A stretch of 64,000 bases of DNA from Topomyia yanbarensis (Eukaryota > Arthropoda > Insecta > Diptera > Culicidae): the NCBI RefSeq assembly GCF_030247195.1, contig NC_080672.1:312382127-312446126 (forward strand), written 5' to 3'. A model generated the notes under the pieces. It was not told the DNA's origin. It searched no databases and worked only from the letters and a program-made list of their open reading frames with translations. Shown one piece after another: positions 38,550-50,731 of this stretch. The translations under genes and the position numbers were made by a program. Positions within the stretch are counted from its first letter, which is position 1; each line of letters opens with the position of its first letter.

Positions 38550-39297
38550 GTCATTGTGAGTTGACGCGATTTACATAGATTTCTCAAAAGCATTCAACAA
38601 AGTTCCACATGATCTAGCTATTGAAAGGCTGAGACGACTTTAATTCCCTTCCTGGGTAACAGGATGGCTGCATTCAAACCTATAGGAGCATTTCGTGTAT
38701 GTTAGACTGAATACTTCTACCTTCTGGAGTTCCCCAAGGCAGTATACTGGGACCGCTCATCTTCATACTGTTTGTTAATGATCTACGTCTTCATTGAAAC
38801 TGCCACAAAATATTATATGCTGACGACCTGAAAATGTACAAGTCTATCTACTTTGCTGAAGACTGTACACTGTACAGATCTACAATTGGACATTGACTTG
38901 CTATCGCAAAGGTATAAAGAGAACGGAATGGCAGTGAACATCAAGAAATGCAAAGAAATCTCATTCACTCGGCGTCGCTTATCGATCAAGCACGAACACA
39001 ATCTGAATGACCAAATCCTGGAGCGTGTCGAAACCATCTGTGATACAGAAGTAACATTCACCAGCACGATGCGATTCACTGATCATATATAGTTGACAAT
39101 CGCTAGGAACTGAAAGAGTTCAGAAAAGCTTTCTTCGTTGCGCCTTGAGGCAACTTCCATGAAGGGATTCGCACCATTTACCTGATTACGAGAACCGATG
39201 CCGACTCATTGACCTTCAAACATTGATTTCTCGACATATCATCTTAAAACGACTATTGGAATTCGATTCATTGATTGGCAACATCAATTGCATTTAG
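38550..39297 (+). mobile_element. Jockey-like LINE reverse transcriptase fragment
   Basis: The motifs occur in order: IDFSKAFNKVPHDLAIERL (first catalytic box), then remnants of the PQGS box and the FxLFVNDL region, a YADDLK-like box (ADDLKMYKS) near 38819, an MAVNIKKCKEISFTRRR segment, LERVETICD and a FTSTMRFTDHI segment. The C-terminal region follows with LRQLPW and YENRCRLIDLQTL. Several stops and frameshifts interrupt it. The fragment starts immediately after the TA tract and ends where the tandem repeat at 39298 begins. Confidence 0.85.
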
Positions 39298-39985
39298 TGT
39301 CTAACTGGCGCTAATTTGGTGCTGGTTTGGACTTATCTAACGACCTTCAAGTTAATGTCAGTTACTAACGAGAAGAATACGAAACACTGCAAGTTAGCTA
39401 TTGTGCCCATATGCGTAAAATTTGGTATTATCCAAAAAAAAGTATTCTCATTTGAGGAAAAAATTGTACCAGGCGTTTAGACCTCGAACCAGCATACTAG
39501 TTTTGGATTCAACTTCCTCATCAGCGAACCAGAACTTCTGTGAATACTACCGAGACATCACGCGGAACAAGCCAGTTGTTTAGGTGTTCACAGAAGACGT
39601 GTGACTTTTTTGAGTTAGTGTCTAACTAACGCCAAAATGGGGCTGGTTTGAATTTATCTTACGGGCTCCAAGGTGGTATCATTTACTGACATAGAAACTC
39701 CGAAACACTGAAACCGAACTTTTAAGTTAGGTATTGTGCCACTATGCGCAAAATTTGGTCCATCCGGATTTTTTTTCTCATTTGAGGAAAAAAAATTCAT
39801 AGTGCCAGGAGTTTAGTCCTCGAACAAAAAGACCCGTTTTGGATTCAACTTACTCATCAGCGAACCAGAACTTTGGTGTGTGACTTTTTGTATTCAATGT
39901 CTAACTGTGGCTAATTTGGTGCTGGCTTGGACTTAGCTAACTAGTTTCAAGTGGATGTTAGTTACCGACGAGGATAATCCAAAAC
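39298..39985 (+). repeat. Tandem repeat, unit about 280-320 bp, three copies
   Basis: The unit starts AGTGTCTAACT followed by a GGTGCTGGTTTGGACTTA-like segment (39298, 39618, 39898). It continues with TTAGCTATTGTGCC, CTCATTTGAGGAAAAA and CATCAGCGAACCAGAACTT. Copies one and two are essentially full length and the third is partial. It follows directly on the 3' end of a LINE fragment, so it may be the tail or an associated satellite. Confidence 0.75.
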
Positions 39986-40599
39986 ACTAATAAGCAAACA
40001 TTACAAAATGAATCTTAATTATAAAGTAAAATAAGTATCCACTAATTTTAATTAAAAATTAAAATGAGTATCCACTCAGACTCAACTTCACACCGCTATT
40101 CAAATTGATTACGCTATAAACGATAAATCATTTCATCTGATTACACCAGTCTGTAAAATAGAGGTTATAATTGGGCAAATGGTTGGTAAAGCAATATCAT
40201 GTGCGGCATGAGGACCAACTGAGGTACGAGCAACCTTTGTGCAACCAACCTTAGTGGAACCTTTGGTCATATGCTGACAAAGAATGAGAGAACCGAAAAG
40301 CGTCTGTTCACCATTCTACGAGCGACTCTACCCAGCGTCTATCCCAAGACAGGCGACTGAAGGAGAATGAAAGTGCCTCATCAACTATATCCAAGATGGT
40401 AGCCTCACTATGAGGCTAGGTGTCGTAAATCTTTTGTAGCGACATATGCCGAGTAATCAACCAACCAAGAAATGTAAATAAAGATACAGGATGGAATAAT
40501 CACCGAATGATACGGCTATTTTTAACGGACAGATTGAAAACTCGGTCGTTGGAATAGATAGAATATTCGGAAGCACGCCTTAAAGCACCCGAATGGCGA

Positions 40600-40850
40600 A
40601 ACCCGCTCGCAAAACGACCATGTTTCAATAGACGATCGACATTTGTCCGATGTCATTGATGTCAAGACCTTCCGAAAAACGAACGTCAACTCTTACCAAT
40701 ATCTGGCGATGTGTAAAAATGGCCCAAGACTGTCTAGCACAACCGGTTCCAGGCGTGAGAGAATCACGCGACTGAATATACAGCGACTGCCGCCTTAGGA
40801 GCGTCCGAGAATAGATAACCTGAACGCATCCCGAACCACGGCTCGATAAT
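40600..40850 (+). mobile_element. LINE endonuclease C-terminal fragment
   Basis: The plus frame contains LSDVIDVKTFRKTNVNSYQY, then LAMCKNGPRLSSTTGSRRER and TRLNIQRL. The pattern SDVxDVxTFRxxNxxSxxYL is the conserved end of the LINE endonuclease domain, usually SDHYL, here with Y-Q instead of D-H. The catalytic histidine is therefore missing. Confidence 0.65.
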
Positions 40851-41277
40851 CACGAAGAAATGGCAAAATATATCCGAGTGTCTGTTCGATACCGTGGTTT
40901 GTCAATTTCTGTCTTTACGTTGGCCGCCTTCCAGCTCGACCAAAACAAACGCCCGCTTTTCACCATTTCCGTCACTGTTACCGGCCGCGCCGTTCCGCGA
41001 ATTAAGCACTCTTTTCGACAACAAGGGAAAATCGGATCTTATCTAACCCTATATTACTTATTCACAAACATAAAACTAAAATTATCTAATCTATTTGTAC
41101 GTACAAAACCGTCCACAGAAGCGAAAACGAACTAAAATTGACAACTAAATATGAACGGTGCAAAACAGCGCTAAGTATAATGAGGTAAAAACAAATACAC
41201 TCTACGGAGAGTATGGACAAAAACAGGTATATTTCAACCAGTGCTAAATTGTTACCTTGACGGTTTACAGTACAAAT

Positions 41278-41650
41278 AACTGATACTACCTGCGGCTCTG
41301 TACGGTCATAAGGTACGTTGGATGAAGCACACTATCGAGTTCTCGGTGTGTTGAAGAGAAGAATTCTTCACTCAGTACTAGGAGGCACAAAAGAAACACG
41401 ACCTAAACATGCTTATATCGGAAGGCTGATTAAACAGGGAAGACTACAGTGGGCTGAACATGTATCACGAAAGCCGGAAGAGAGACCAACTAGTTATACT
41501 AGGTGTAGTCGATTTAGTGGTAGACCATGCATTTTAAATTTGGTGGTTTTATGAGGTTAGCTGTGTGCAATCAAGGAAGATGCGAGTTCAAGAAGACTGG
41601 AGAATGTCGACCCAAGATCGAGTATCCTGGAAATCTAAAATACATTCAAT
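41278..41650 (+). mobile_element. LINE polyprotein C-terminal fragment
   Basis: The frames read PAALYGHKVRW, then DEAHYRVLGVLKRRILHSVL followed by GGTKE, and IKQGRLQWAEHVSRKPEERP. This corresponds to the ALYGHExW, FERxxLRxxxGG and GRLRWAGHVxRxP motifs downstream of the reverse transcriptase in many insect LINEs. It may belong with the fragment at 40600-40850, with the polymerase core deleted between them. Confidence 0.75.
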
Positions 41651-41664
41651 CATGATTCATTTTT

Positions 41665-42835
41665 TGAAAGTTGTCCTACTGGAACTATAGGGATCGGTTT
41701 TCGGAAGGGTTCCTTTTTAGCATCACTCACTACAATTGCAGATGAGACGGGGAATGTCACTCACTAAAACTCTGCTTAAGGCCAATTTCAGCGTGTCGTG
41801 GTTCTGATAGTGATACTGATGCCGTTTTCGTTTTTTCTTTGTGCTACACCGATGTAGTGCAAAAAAAGAGATAGACTGATTACACCCAAGTTTGAATGAG
41901 TGTAGCACCGACTACACCGGTGTAGTGCAAAGTCAAAAACGAAAACGCAATGAGTGTACGGTTCAGATATGCGAGCGTAGGGACTTTACGATCGCGTAGA
42001 AATGAGCGTATATTTGTTCGCGCTTGAGATCGCGTTAATCAGATTATAAGTGCAGTGGCGTTCACTAAATCATCGGGGCGTTTTTGTGTTTTAGAAATCA
42101 TGGGCGCAGTTGTGCGTGGATGATCGCGATTGTATGTTCACCTGTGTGTAACATGGCGAAGAGCTCGAGCGTGTGTATGTTAACGTATTCAATTGCGTGC
42201 GCTTTTGTATGTCGCGTGTGATAGCGTACGTGCATAACGTTTGTAGGTTCACGTTTGAGACCGCGTTTGCAAATTTATAAGTGCTAAACCTTCACTTTAT
42301 CAACGGAGTGTTTTTGAGTATACGAGATAGCGGGCGAAAGTGTTCGTGGATGATCGCGAAGGACTTAAGCGTTTGTTATTAAGGTCTTTGTCGCGTGTAC
42401 TAGCGCGTATGTGATTTCACTTGTATAAGTTCGATTTTGTAACCGTGTAGCCATTTGCCTATTCGAGTGTGTGTTTGAATGATCGCGTACAGCGTAAATA
42501 TGAAACTTAATTTTCAATGTGCGGTTTAGATCCAAGAAGAGGATGAGTTCCCCCTTATCACTACAGTTCTCGGTCATGTCGCCATGGAACATGCTGTCTA
42601 GTTGATATGAGCGTTGTTTTTATTGGTCTTATGTTGCTAGTGCCGAGAGTAGCGACATCCAGACGTGACCGATTAATGATCGCGTGAACACGGTCGTTTG
42701 TAGGTTCGCGTTTGAGACTGCGTTCGTAAATTTATAAAAGCTAGACAGTTCACTGTTTCACTGGGATGTTATCCTATTTTCGGATATCGCGGGCGAAGGT
42801 GCGTAGATAATCGCGAAGGGCTGCAAAATATCATC
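41665..42835 (+). repeat. CG-rich unit, array C, with upstream module
   Basis: This has the same leader as array B (from GTTGTCCTACTGGA) and then about two units of the CG-rich repeat. The conserved box appears as GTTCTCGGTCATGTCGCC at 42566, and the CCAGACGTGACCGAT landmark at about 42658. A small palindromic insertion (41821-41948) interrupts the leader relative to array B. Confidence 0.75.
41821..41948. mobile_element. Small MITE nested in array C leader, about 128 bp
   Basis: The ends GCCGTTTTCGTTTTT and its near-complement AAAAACGAAAACGC enclose two copies of a CTACACCGxTGTAGTGCAAA-type palindrome. The corresponding position in array B (about 10883) lacks this sequence. That supports a discrete insertion, although the exact target duplication is unclear. 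Confidence 0.7.
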
Positions 42836-42839
42836 TTGC

Positions 42840-44190
42840 ATATTGTCATCTTCGGGAGTCCTGGGACGATATGGGACACTCCAAATTTAATAGAGTCCCA
42901 AACCAGGCTCATCTCGACGCTAAGGGCACCTCCAAAGAGAACTTGGCCCTAAACCAACTTTGTGCACAATTCTGACCATGGCATTAGTGTGTCGCTAAGT
43001 GAAGTACTAAAGTTGATCACAATGTAGCTTAACTAAAAAGAAAGTAGTCGTGGCAAAAGTTTATATGTGATATAATCACTATAATACTGGAAAAGCCCCC
43101 CTGACCACGTCAAGGTACAGTATCCTGCCGAGAACCCAATGCATGAGTTTGTCTTCATGGCAATAATCATGACGGTCTACCTTATTCCAGAGCTTTTGGA
43201 TGACTTAAATATGACAGTTTTTAGCAAGCATGAAATGACACAGATTCCTTCGCCACCATCTTTTCCAAGTGGGTTAGACTTTTTCCTTTGCTCAACCTCG
43301 CTAGATCCCGCCAGTGCGGCATCTGTCGATTGTTATTACGACCAGTGCTGCATTCGGTAACCGTAAACAGAAAACCTTCCTACACGGTCACAAGTACTCA
43401 TATTCGACTCTCTTTCCGTATAAGTTCTCACACTGTGACAGCAACATATAGTGTCAGTCATACTACGTGAGTGCCTTTGCGAAAAAAATGTTCTGTCTTT
43501 TCGCCCTCTTGTTCACTCAGTTTGACTGAAGCATCTCGATGACAGTCAGTTTTGAAAATTATTGTCATTAAGCTTAGCAAAGGAAATTTGAAATTTTGCA
43601 CGATGCAAGTCTCGAATTCAGTGTTACAGCTCAAATACATTACCTAACAATTGGTTTGGTTGCTTTCCGAAAATTGTTTGAGAAATATTGTCTTTCATTT
43701 TCCGTCACCGTTTTGATAAGAGTTGTAAGCCACATAAATTGCTCATGTAATGTCATATTTAATAATATGTATAATATTCATTCTGTATTCTATGAGATTC
43801 CCTAAAAACATAAAACTAACGTCTGTTCATTCGCAGTCTAGAGCACTCAATCACAATAGGTAGGGTTAAAATGCAAGGAAATCAAAAGAAATATATGTTG
43901 TGTTTTGATCATGTTGATGTGTTCGGTTAGTTTTAAATATGCTCTGTCTGTTAATAAATATTTTTGCAGTAAACCAGGTCAAAATACAACATGCATTACT
44001 ACCAATTCAGGAGCATATAAGCTATAAGTATCATTCAAGTTTAACTATCAGTATGTTGCTGATTTCGATCGAATTTAAGGCAACTGCGAAAGGTCAATAA
44101 ACACTGGCTAGTGATTGAATCGTATATGGTGATTATTTAGTGAATAAAAACTACGCTTGTTGAATTCGCGTGGTAGACAAAAAGGAAAGA
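42840..44190. other. Unassigned tract
   Basis: No gene or repeat family is recognised between array C and the palindrome at 44193. Confidence 0.5.
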
Positions 44191-44192
44191 GA

Positions 44193-44455
44193 AATTCTAG
44201 AGAAAATTTACAATAGGACGTAAGTAACAATGAGAGATTATCTTTGGGGTCTTTCTCTTCTGTTCATTACTCGGCCATTTCAACATTTACTACTCTACTC
44301 TTTGCATAATATTCTAGTAAAAACCGTCGGCTTTCGATATGTACTGGAAAATTAGTGCAAAGTGTTGTAGTAACGTCGTAATAAACGAAAGAGAAAGTAA
44401 TCAAAGAGAGGCTCTCAATGTTACTTACGTCCTATTGAAAATTTTCTCTAGAATT
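44193..44455. mobile_element. Palindromic MITE, 263 bp
   Basis: Inverted repeats of about 55 bp begin AATTCTAGAGAAAATTT and contain CAATAGGACGTAAGTAACA. The arms differ at only a few sites near the outer ends. No coding frame or clear target duplication is present. Confidence 0.75.
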
Positions 44456-47400
44456 ATCATTGTGTGTTGTCACTTGACTCGGCTGTCTGCGTCCCGTCAT
44501 TTTTTTTCTCACTCTCCCTCGTCACTGTTGTTGGTACTCACTATGCTCAGTTTCGGTTGCTCAAGTTCTCTCAACTGAAAAAGACGATCATTTTGATTTG
44601 TGACTGAAGCTTTGCGTACATTTCGAAGAAAAAGTGATAGTCATGATTTTGTGCAACTCTGATTACGACACCTAATGGTTATCCGATGGCCACAATCAAT
44701 ATTTTATATCATTTCACAAGCAATGATGGTGGGCCCAAGTTCTCCGCGTGTGCACGAAGATAGTCTCAGTGTATAAAGACTTCCTGAGGATGAGAGGATT
44801 AATGAGAGGAACATTGATGAACACTATGCGGGGCATGGTCCGGTGATACTAACAAAAGTGTGAAATTTTCATTCCGATGGTTATTCGATTTCGCAGAGAA
44901 GGTTTATCAGGAATCTGTCCCGATACAGAAGATCTACCATGTTACAGTCCTCTAGCGATATCGCGAACAAATCAACATGTGCGATGTTAAAGTCACTATT
45001 TTATCATGCAACAATTGCACATTGTAGTTAGACAAAATGACAAGGCCGAAAGAAGGGACTTCTTAGTTACATACATTCCATACCAGATGAATTATATTTT
45101 GTGCAAGCCTCTGTTTGATTTCGGTGTATGGTTCAAAATTAAATGTTTTATTCGTCCAATCGGTGTGAAGAAAAAATTTAATATCATTTAAAATCATTCC
45201 AACTAGCGGTTGATTATGTCTGTAGATTCTTCACGATCATTGTACAATAATTTTAGCACATCACAAAAAACATTTGAATTTTGTAGAAACACACTTTAAC
45301 GTGTATTATGTGCGTATTGAGGATGAGCGAGTGAATCGCGAATCGGTCAAGAATCGGCTTTTAAAAAAGAGTGAGTGAGCTACGATTTTTTAAAAAGTTG
45401 CGATTCTTTAAAAAGAATCTGCTGTTGAGCGACTTAGGGGAAAGTTTAATTATAACATTTAGAATAGAATAATTCTTGTAAAAGTTGCCCATTCCTGTAT
45501 GCGTTTACCGAAGGCAGCATTCAGTTTCTACGCCTCACTCATTCGTTCTCTTCCAAGCTTATTGAAGTTTCACACAGAAACGAATGACTTCAGTTCAGAG
45601 AAAATATAGAATGATGGAAACCTCGTTAATGGGTAACGGGTAAATAAAAAATCCGCGTAAATCAAAACCGCGTAAATTTCAAAAATCGCGTGAATGAAAA
45701 CCGCGCAAACGAAAAGCGCTTAAAAAAACCTCAGTGTATATGGAATCAAAATATCTACTTCAGATCAAAATCAAATAGATATTTATTAATCTTTCCAAAT
45801 GAATCACTGAATCGATCAAGAGTCGATTACTTTTTTCGAGTAAAACGGACACGATTCCCTCATTAAACTGAATCGGGTTGTCCATCTCTAGTGCGTACAT
45901 TTTATAGAACAATGTAGAAATTTCCAAAATCGAAATGAATCAGAAATGACAATAGCAATGGCGAGATAGACTCTTTGAAACCCCAACATTTTCGCACCGT
46001 GCTCTTGAAAAATAACTTGACATAGCGCAAACTACCGCTTCGAGAAATAACAGTATCGCGAAGAATGATTGAATCTGGTGGCTGAAATGCGCGCCCAAAC
46101 TGTATCTATAGAAATTTGTCTAATCTATAACGAAAGCTAGACTTAAATTTCCCGATTGGAACAATTGAAGCTAAATTTCATATCATGGAGAGATTTTTTA
46201 TCGGTTCATTTATTTGATAGGCAGGAACGCGTTAGCTTGACGGTTCCAGTTTCTTTTTTTACATTTTTAATATTTTAAAATTAGGGGATTACATTTTTGA
46301 AAAAAATAATTATAAAAGATCTAGAAGGAATTTTTTTATAGCTATCTTAAAACTAGAAACATAAATCGATCTACAAAAGGATAGATAGATTTATTTTGTT
46401 TTTAGTAAACAAATCACCAAAAATAATCAATCTAGATATCAATCAAGAATTGCAGCTAACGAAAAAAGATTTTTGTTATCTACGTAACTGTGGAATTGTG
46501 AAAGAAACTACTGAAATGCTTCAGCCAACCAATAATGTTCTGTAAATTTCAGCTAAAAGAAGCTGAAACATTCAAGCGAGCAAACAGTAGAACGAAAAAA
46601 GTAAGACTAACGACTTACGAAAAGTCATGCCCACCAAACAGAAATACCAAACATGCGGATATATTTGAACAGCAATGTTCGGAATGTTTCTGTGCACTAC
46701 TTGCGCGCCGCCGCTGAAAAGAAAATTTTAATCAATTTGGTAAATATTTCCAACAAATGCGTGCTTCCATTCGAAATTATATTTACCAATGAAATCTCTG
46801 GTGGTACAGGGTATTTCGCTGTGGCTCCAAAGGATGTAGACAGAAATGTTCTACATCGGTTCAAAAAAAAATCGGACCGAATTCCTGGATGAGCCATGAA
46901 TTGGAGTGTAAAATATTTTTCTGCTTTTCATCCGAGATTTTTTACCGAATTCTAGCGTTTAGCCTGGGAGCCAAATTCCAACATCATGCTGCTAAGCGTT
47001 GCAGCTACGGGCGAATTTAAGCTCATTAACATAATTTACGAATGGCGAGGAAAGCTGCATCGGCAACGGAATCAGTGGTATTATTTATTCAATAGCGAGC
47101 CTGGTATGGAGTTGCTATAAGTATAGTAATAGGTAAATGCTGTATAACAGATGTACGAAATCCTTTCATACTGTACGTATGGTTTGTATGTTGAATATTA
47201 ACGACCGATTGGATTGTGTCTCTCAGAGTAGCTATTAATTGCGTATGAAAAAACACTGGTTTATGGAGATAAAATATTACATTGCTGTGCAACGCTCCGA
47301 TGAATAACAGTGACAAGATCACAAACAGAACACAAGGCACCCATCTGATATATTTTCTTTGTCCAAAACAACACCGCTGCCGAAATATTAAAAATAGACA

Positions 47401-49340
47401 TAACCAGGTCCCTAGTTCCACTTTCAAGTCCCCGAACTGTCAAGCTGTGAAAATGTTATTGACACAATAGTAGCATTCAATCCGAGTGCCGATATGCTTG
47501 TGAAAATCTTATTACCGGTCTTCCGGCGTTTCCTTCATCTCATTTGCAACCCATTTATTGGCAGATTTTTCAAAACCATCTGACACCTCATTTCGGGCTG
47601 ACAGAGACAGATACCAGCGTGGTAGAGTCGGCAAACACGAACATCCATACAAATGATATCAACATCACCCACGCTTTGCTTTCAAGCTCCAATCCGTCAG
47701 GGAGTAACTGCTAGGTGACACCCGGTAGGTGAGTTATCAGCGGCTTCCTAACAGCACTGTCTGCGTGTAGGTTTTGTCCGTACCCATTCTGCCAGTTTGT
47801 TGGCGTGGCTGTTTAATATTAATCTGGCAAAATGGTTGTGATTGCTTAATAATAGTGCCTAGTGATGGTTATTTCCATCGCGGTTGGTGGTGTGTGCAGG
47901 GTTGTCGCACACGATTGGTGTTAGGTTAGATTGTACCTGCTGTTGTTGTTGAACAACGGCAGCCTCTTGACGAACGACATTCTTGAACCGAAGGTGGTTG
48001 ACAATTAAAGTTGCGTCAAAGGGGGGCCATAAATGGTTCGGGACGCACTTCGGTAAGGGGTTTGGGATGATGAAAATAATGTGCTTGTCATTGCTATTTA
48101 AGGAAATCGTGGATGGTAGACAAATATTTTCATCTAAAATTGAATCATTGAATGTGATCGGTTTATCTTCAATAAATCTATGACGAGCATGTGCAAAGAA
48201 TGCTCATAAAAGTAGAAGTTTGCAGACTTCGAGAAAGTGGCCTATTAGTTCATGTTCATCTGGAGTGTTTTTAGTAATTAATTCCATGGTGATAATTGGA
48301 ATTAATTGGAAATCATTGACAATGAATACATATGGTTACCCCACCCAATCGGGAGTTATTCCGGGGTCAAATGAACAATAAGTTTTGAAGCAATTGCCAA
48401 TATAGGAAAAATCAATATTCTTTTAAAAACACAATAAAAATTAACCTAATGGTAAAAACCGTTATCGATGAGGGGTTGATAGGTTAACAGTTGATACGAC
48501 AATGAAACACTTTTTAAGAAAAGTACAATTGTAGAACTAAATTCTAGAATGGACTTCCTGTCAGAATCACTCGCTGCAATTGCAGACGAGACCATTTATT
48601 ACTGCCTTTAATAACATTACTGTAAACAAAAATTAAAAAATCAACCGTGAACTATGCAATATTTTTTCTCAGCCAAATATAATAATATTGAGTATGGAAC
48701 CTAGCTAGAAATCTACGCCATAGCATGATTTCTATATTTTGGCGAAAGCGATTTTTGCGGTGGTGTAAATTAAATGTACTGATATTGATCGTCTTGAATA
48801 ATTCTTAGAACCAGGGTTTCTGTAATGGGTGGTCTGCTAATAGACTGGAAATGATCTGACGTACGTAGCTTGGGCTGGTAATTATAGGTATAATATTTAA
48901 GTTCTTAGGCCCATGTACTAAGTTATTGGTCGAACTTTCCGCTTTCTGATCACCCAAACATCGTTCGGAACAGCTGGCTAGAAATCTTTTAAATCTCCAA
49001 TGAAATTGAACCTACCTACGTTTATTGCCAGATTATTACGCCCGTACTTGTACCCAGGAATATTTATTGTAATGAACGGACGGAAGGATACAACAATATT
49101 TCACATCGACCGCAACAGTGCAGCTTCATACTGCAGGAATGAAATATTGTTCTGTGTCTTCGCACAATGTTCAAATAATCAGAACAATGGAATTAAAAAC
49201 AGTTTCAATTCTATTATTTGCGAGCTTGCTTTATGCCTATCTGGTCGAGCTCTAGCAGACTGCACTACAGATTTTGAAGATTTATTTAGTAACAGGATTT
49301 ATTGAATTCAATAATGTACAAAACTACCAGTCATTGCCCT
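44456..49340. other. Unassigned tract
   Basis: I recognise no family. 47500-48080 is less AT-rich and looks unlike the surrounding repeats. 46535-46892 has overlapping open frames in two phases without recognisable similarity. Confidence 0.5.
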
Positions 49341-49344
49341 TGTC

Positions 49345-50210
49345 TTTATTACTTTTAAAAGATATTGAATAAGCTAGAGAGCACAAAGTAGGAAAAGTTA
49401 CGAAAATTTTGAGCCATAGTACTCCGGTGAGAGCAAGGATGTGAAATAAACAGATCGAAAAACTAGAAGTGGCAGGGTCATAAGAAACAGGCTTAAAATC
49501 TTACGGGCTAATCTTTTGTCTTCTGCTGGCAGGAGTCGAGCTTAGGCAGCATAACTACGACTCAATCAAGTATACCAACATGTTTCCTGGTTAAGAGAGA
49601 CTTGTCCCTCCTTACCGTGAAAACAAAAGAGAAGCCACGTAAGATCACCACTGAAAACCTGAAAATATGACTACATATTAGTCGAAACTGAAAAGTAAAA
49701 AAGAAAACGGGACTGATGGAAATCCACCGGCAGCGGTGTGTTAACGCGGTAGACAAAGCCACCACCTTACACACAGTAGCAAACCCGCTACCACTGCAAG
49801 CGCAATAGGAATAGTCTAATAAAAATCTACCTCGGCATTCGAAAGGCAAACAGAGATGAACAGCAGCATTTCATTGATGCTAATCATCGACAGGTTTTCA
49901 GTGGTGATCTTAAGTAGCTTCTCTTTTGGCGGTTCTCACGGTAAGAGGGACAAGTCTCTTATTACCAAGAGGCATATTGGTAGACTTGAGTGATTCGTAG
50001 TTATGCTGCCTAAGCTCGACTCCTGCCAGCGGAAGACAAAAGATTAGTCCGTAAGATTTAAAGCCTGTTTTTAATGACCCTGCTACTTGTAGTTTTCCGA
50101 TCTGTATATTTCACATCCTTGCTCTCACTTGAGTACTATGGCTATAAATTTCCATAACTTTCCCTACTTAATTATCTCTATCTTATTGAATGTCGTTAAA
50201 ATGTAAAAAA
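49345..50210. mobile_element. Large foldback element, second full copy
   Basis: The outer arms match the element at 3537-3994 (shared GTAAAAAAG-type end, CTCACTTGAGTACTATGGCT and GCCTAAGCTCGAC). Here the arms continue inward with an extra palindromic part: ATGTTTCCTGGTTAAGAGAG onward pairs with the region ending near 49980, including GTCCCTC/GAGGGAC and GAAAACCTG/CAGGTTTTC. Each arm is about 310 bp and the loop about 200 bp. It is non-coding. Confidence 0.8.
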
Positions 50211-50731
50211 GAATATGTGATTGCATATTAGTGGAAATAAAAAAAGGAAAAAAATGTACTTATCTAGTGTCAAATGCCCTGACAGTTATCAGATTACAGT
50301 TGTCAAAATATGAAATTTCTTCGTTTTACAGATTTTGTTAGACTTTATAGTTTTTCCAAATACTCAAACAAACAAATTAAATTTGCATTTTTCAACTTTG
50401 ATTGTTCGAGCTTACAACATGTAGTGCATCTTTAGTAATGTTTTAAACATAACTTTTTGGAATGGAAGTACTTCTATTCCAATTAAACCACATTTACTCT
50501 TTCAAATATCATGCGATTTAAATATTTCAAATTCTAAATAAGATACTTCACCTGTCTAAATTACTAAATGGAAATATATCTTCAAGATCACAATTCCCGC
50601 TTGTGACCAATCCTAAGTCAAGGCATACTCTTGGATTCGACATCGTAGTGCTTATGAAAATGTGGTTGAGTCGGGGGGCTTCCATTAAGCAGGTACCGTG
50701 TCAACAACGATTGTTTGTATTATATTCTAGT

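Noticed and set aside
39298..39985. Tandem array considered as a gene family or rRNA spacer
   Set aside because: No coding frame and no rRNA similarity.
46535..46892. Overlapping frames of 60 and 79 codons
   Set aside because: Some coding-like texture, but neither frame resembles a known protein and they overlap in different phases.
49000..49305. 101-codon open frame on the plus strand
   Set aside because: No motif, and it lies next to a foldback element. Probably chance.
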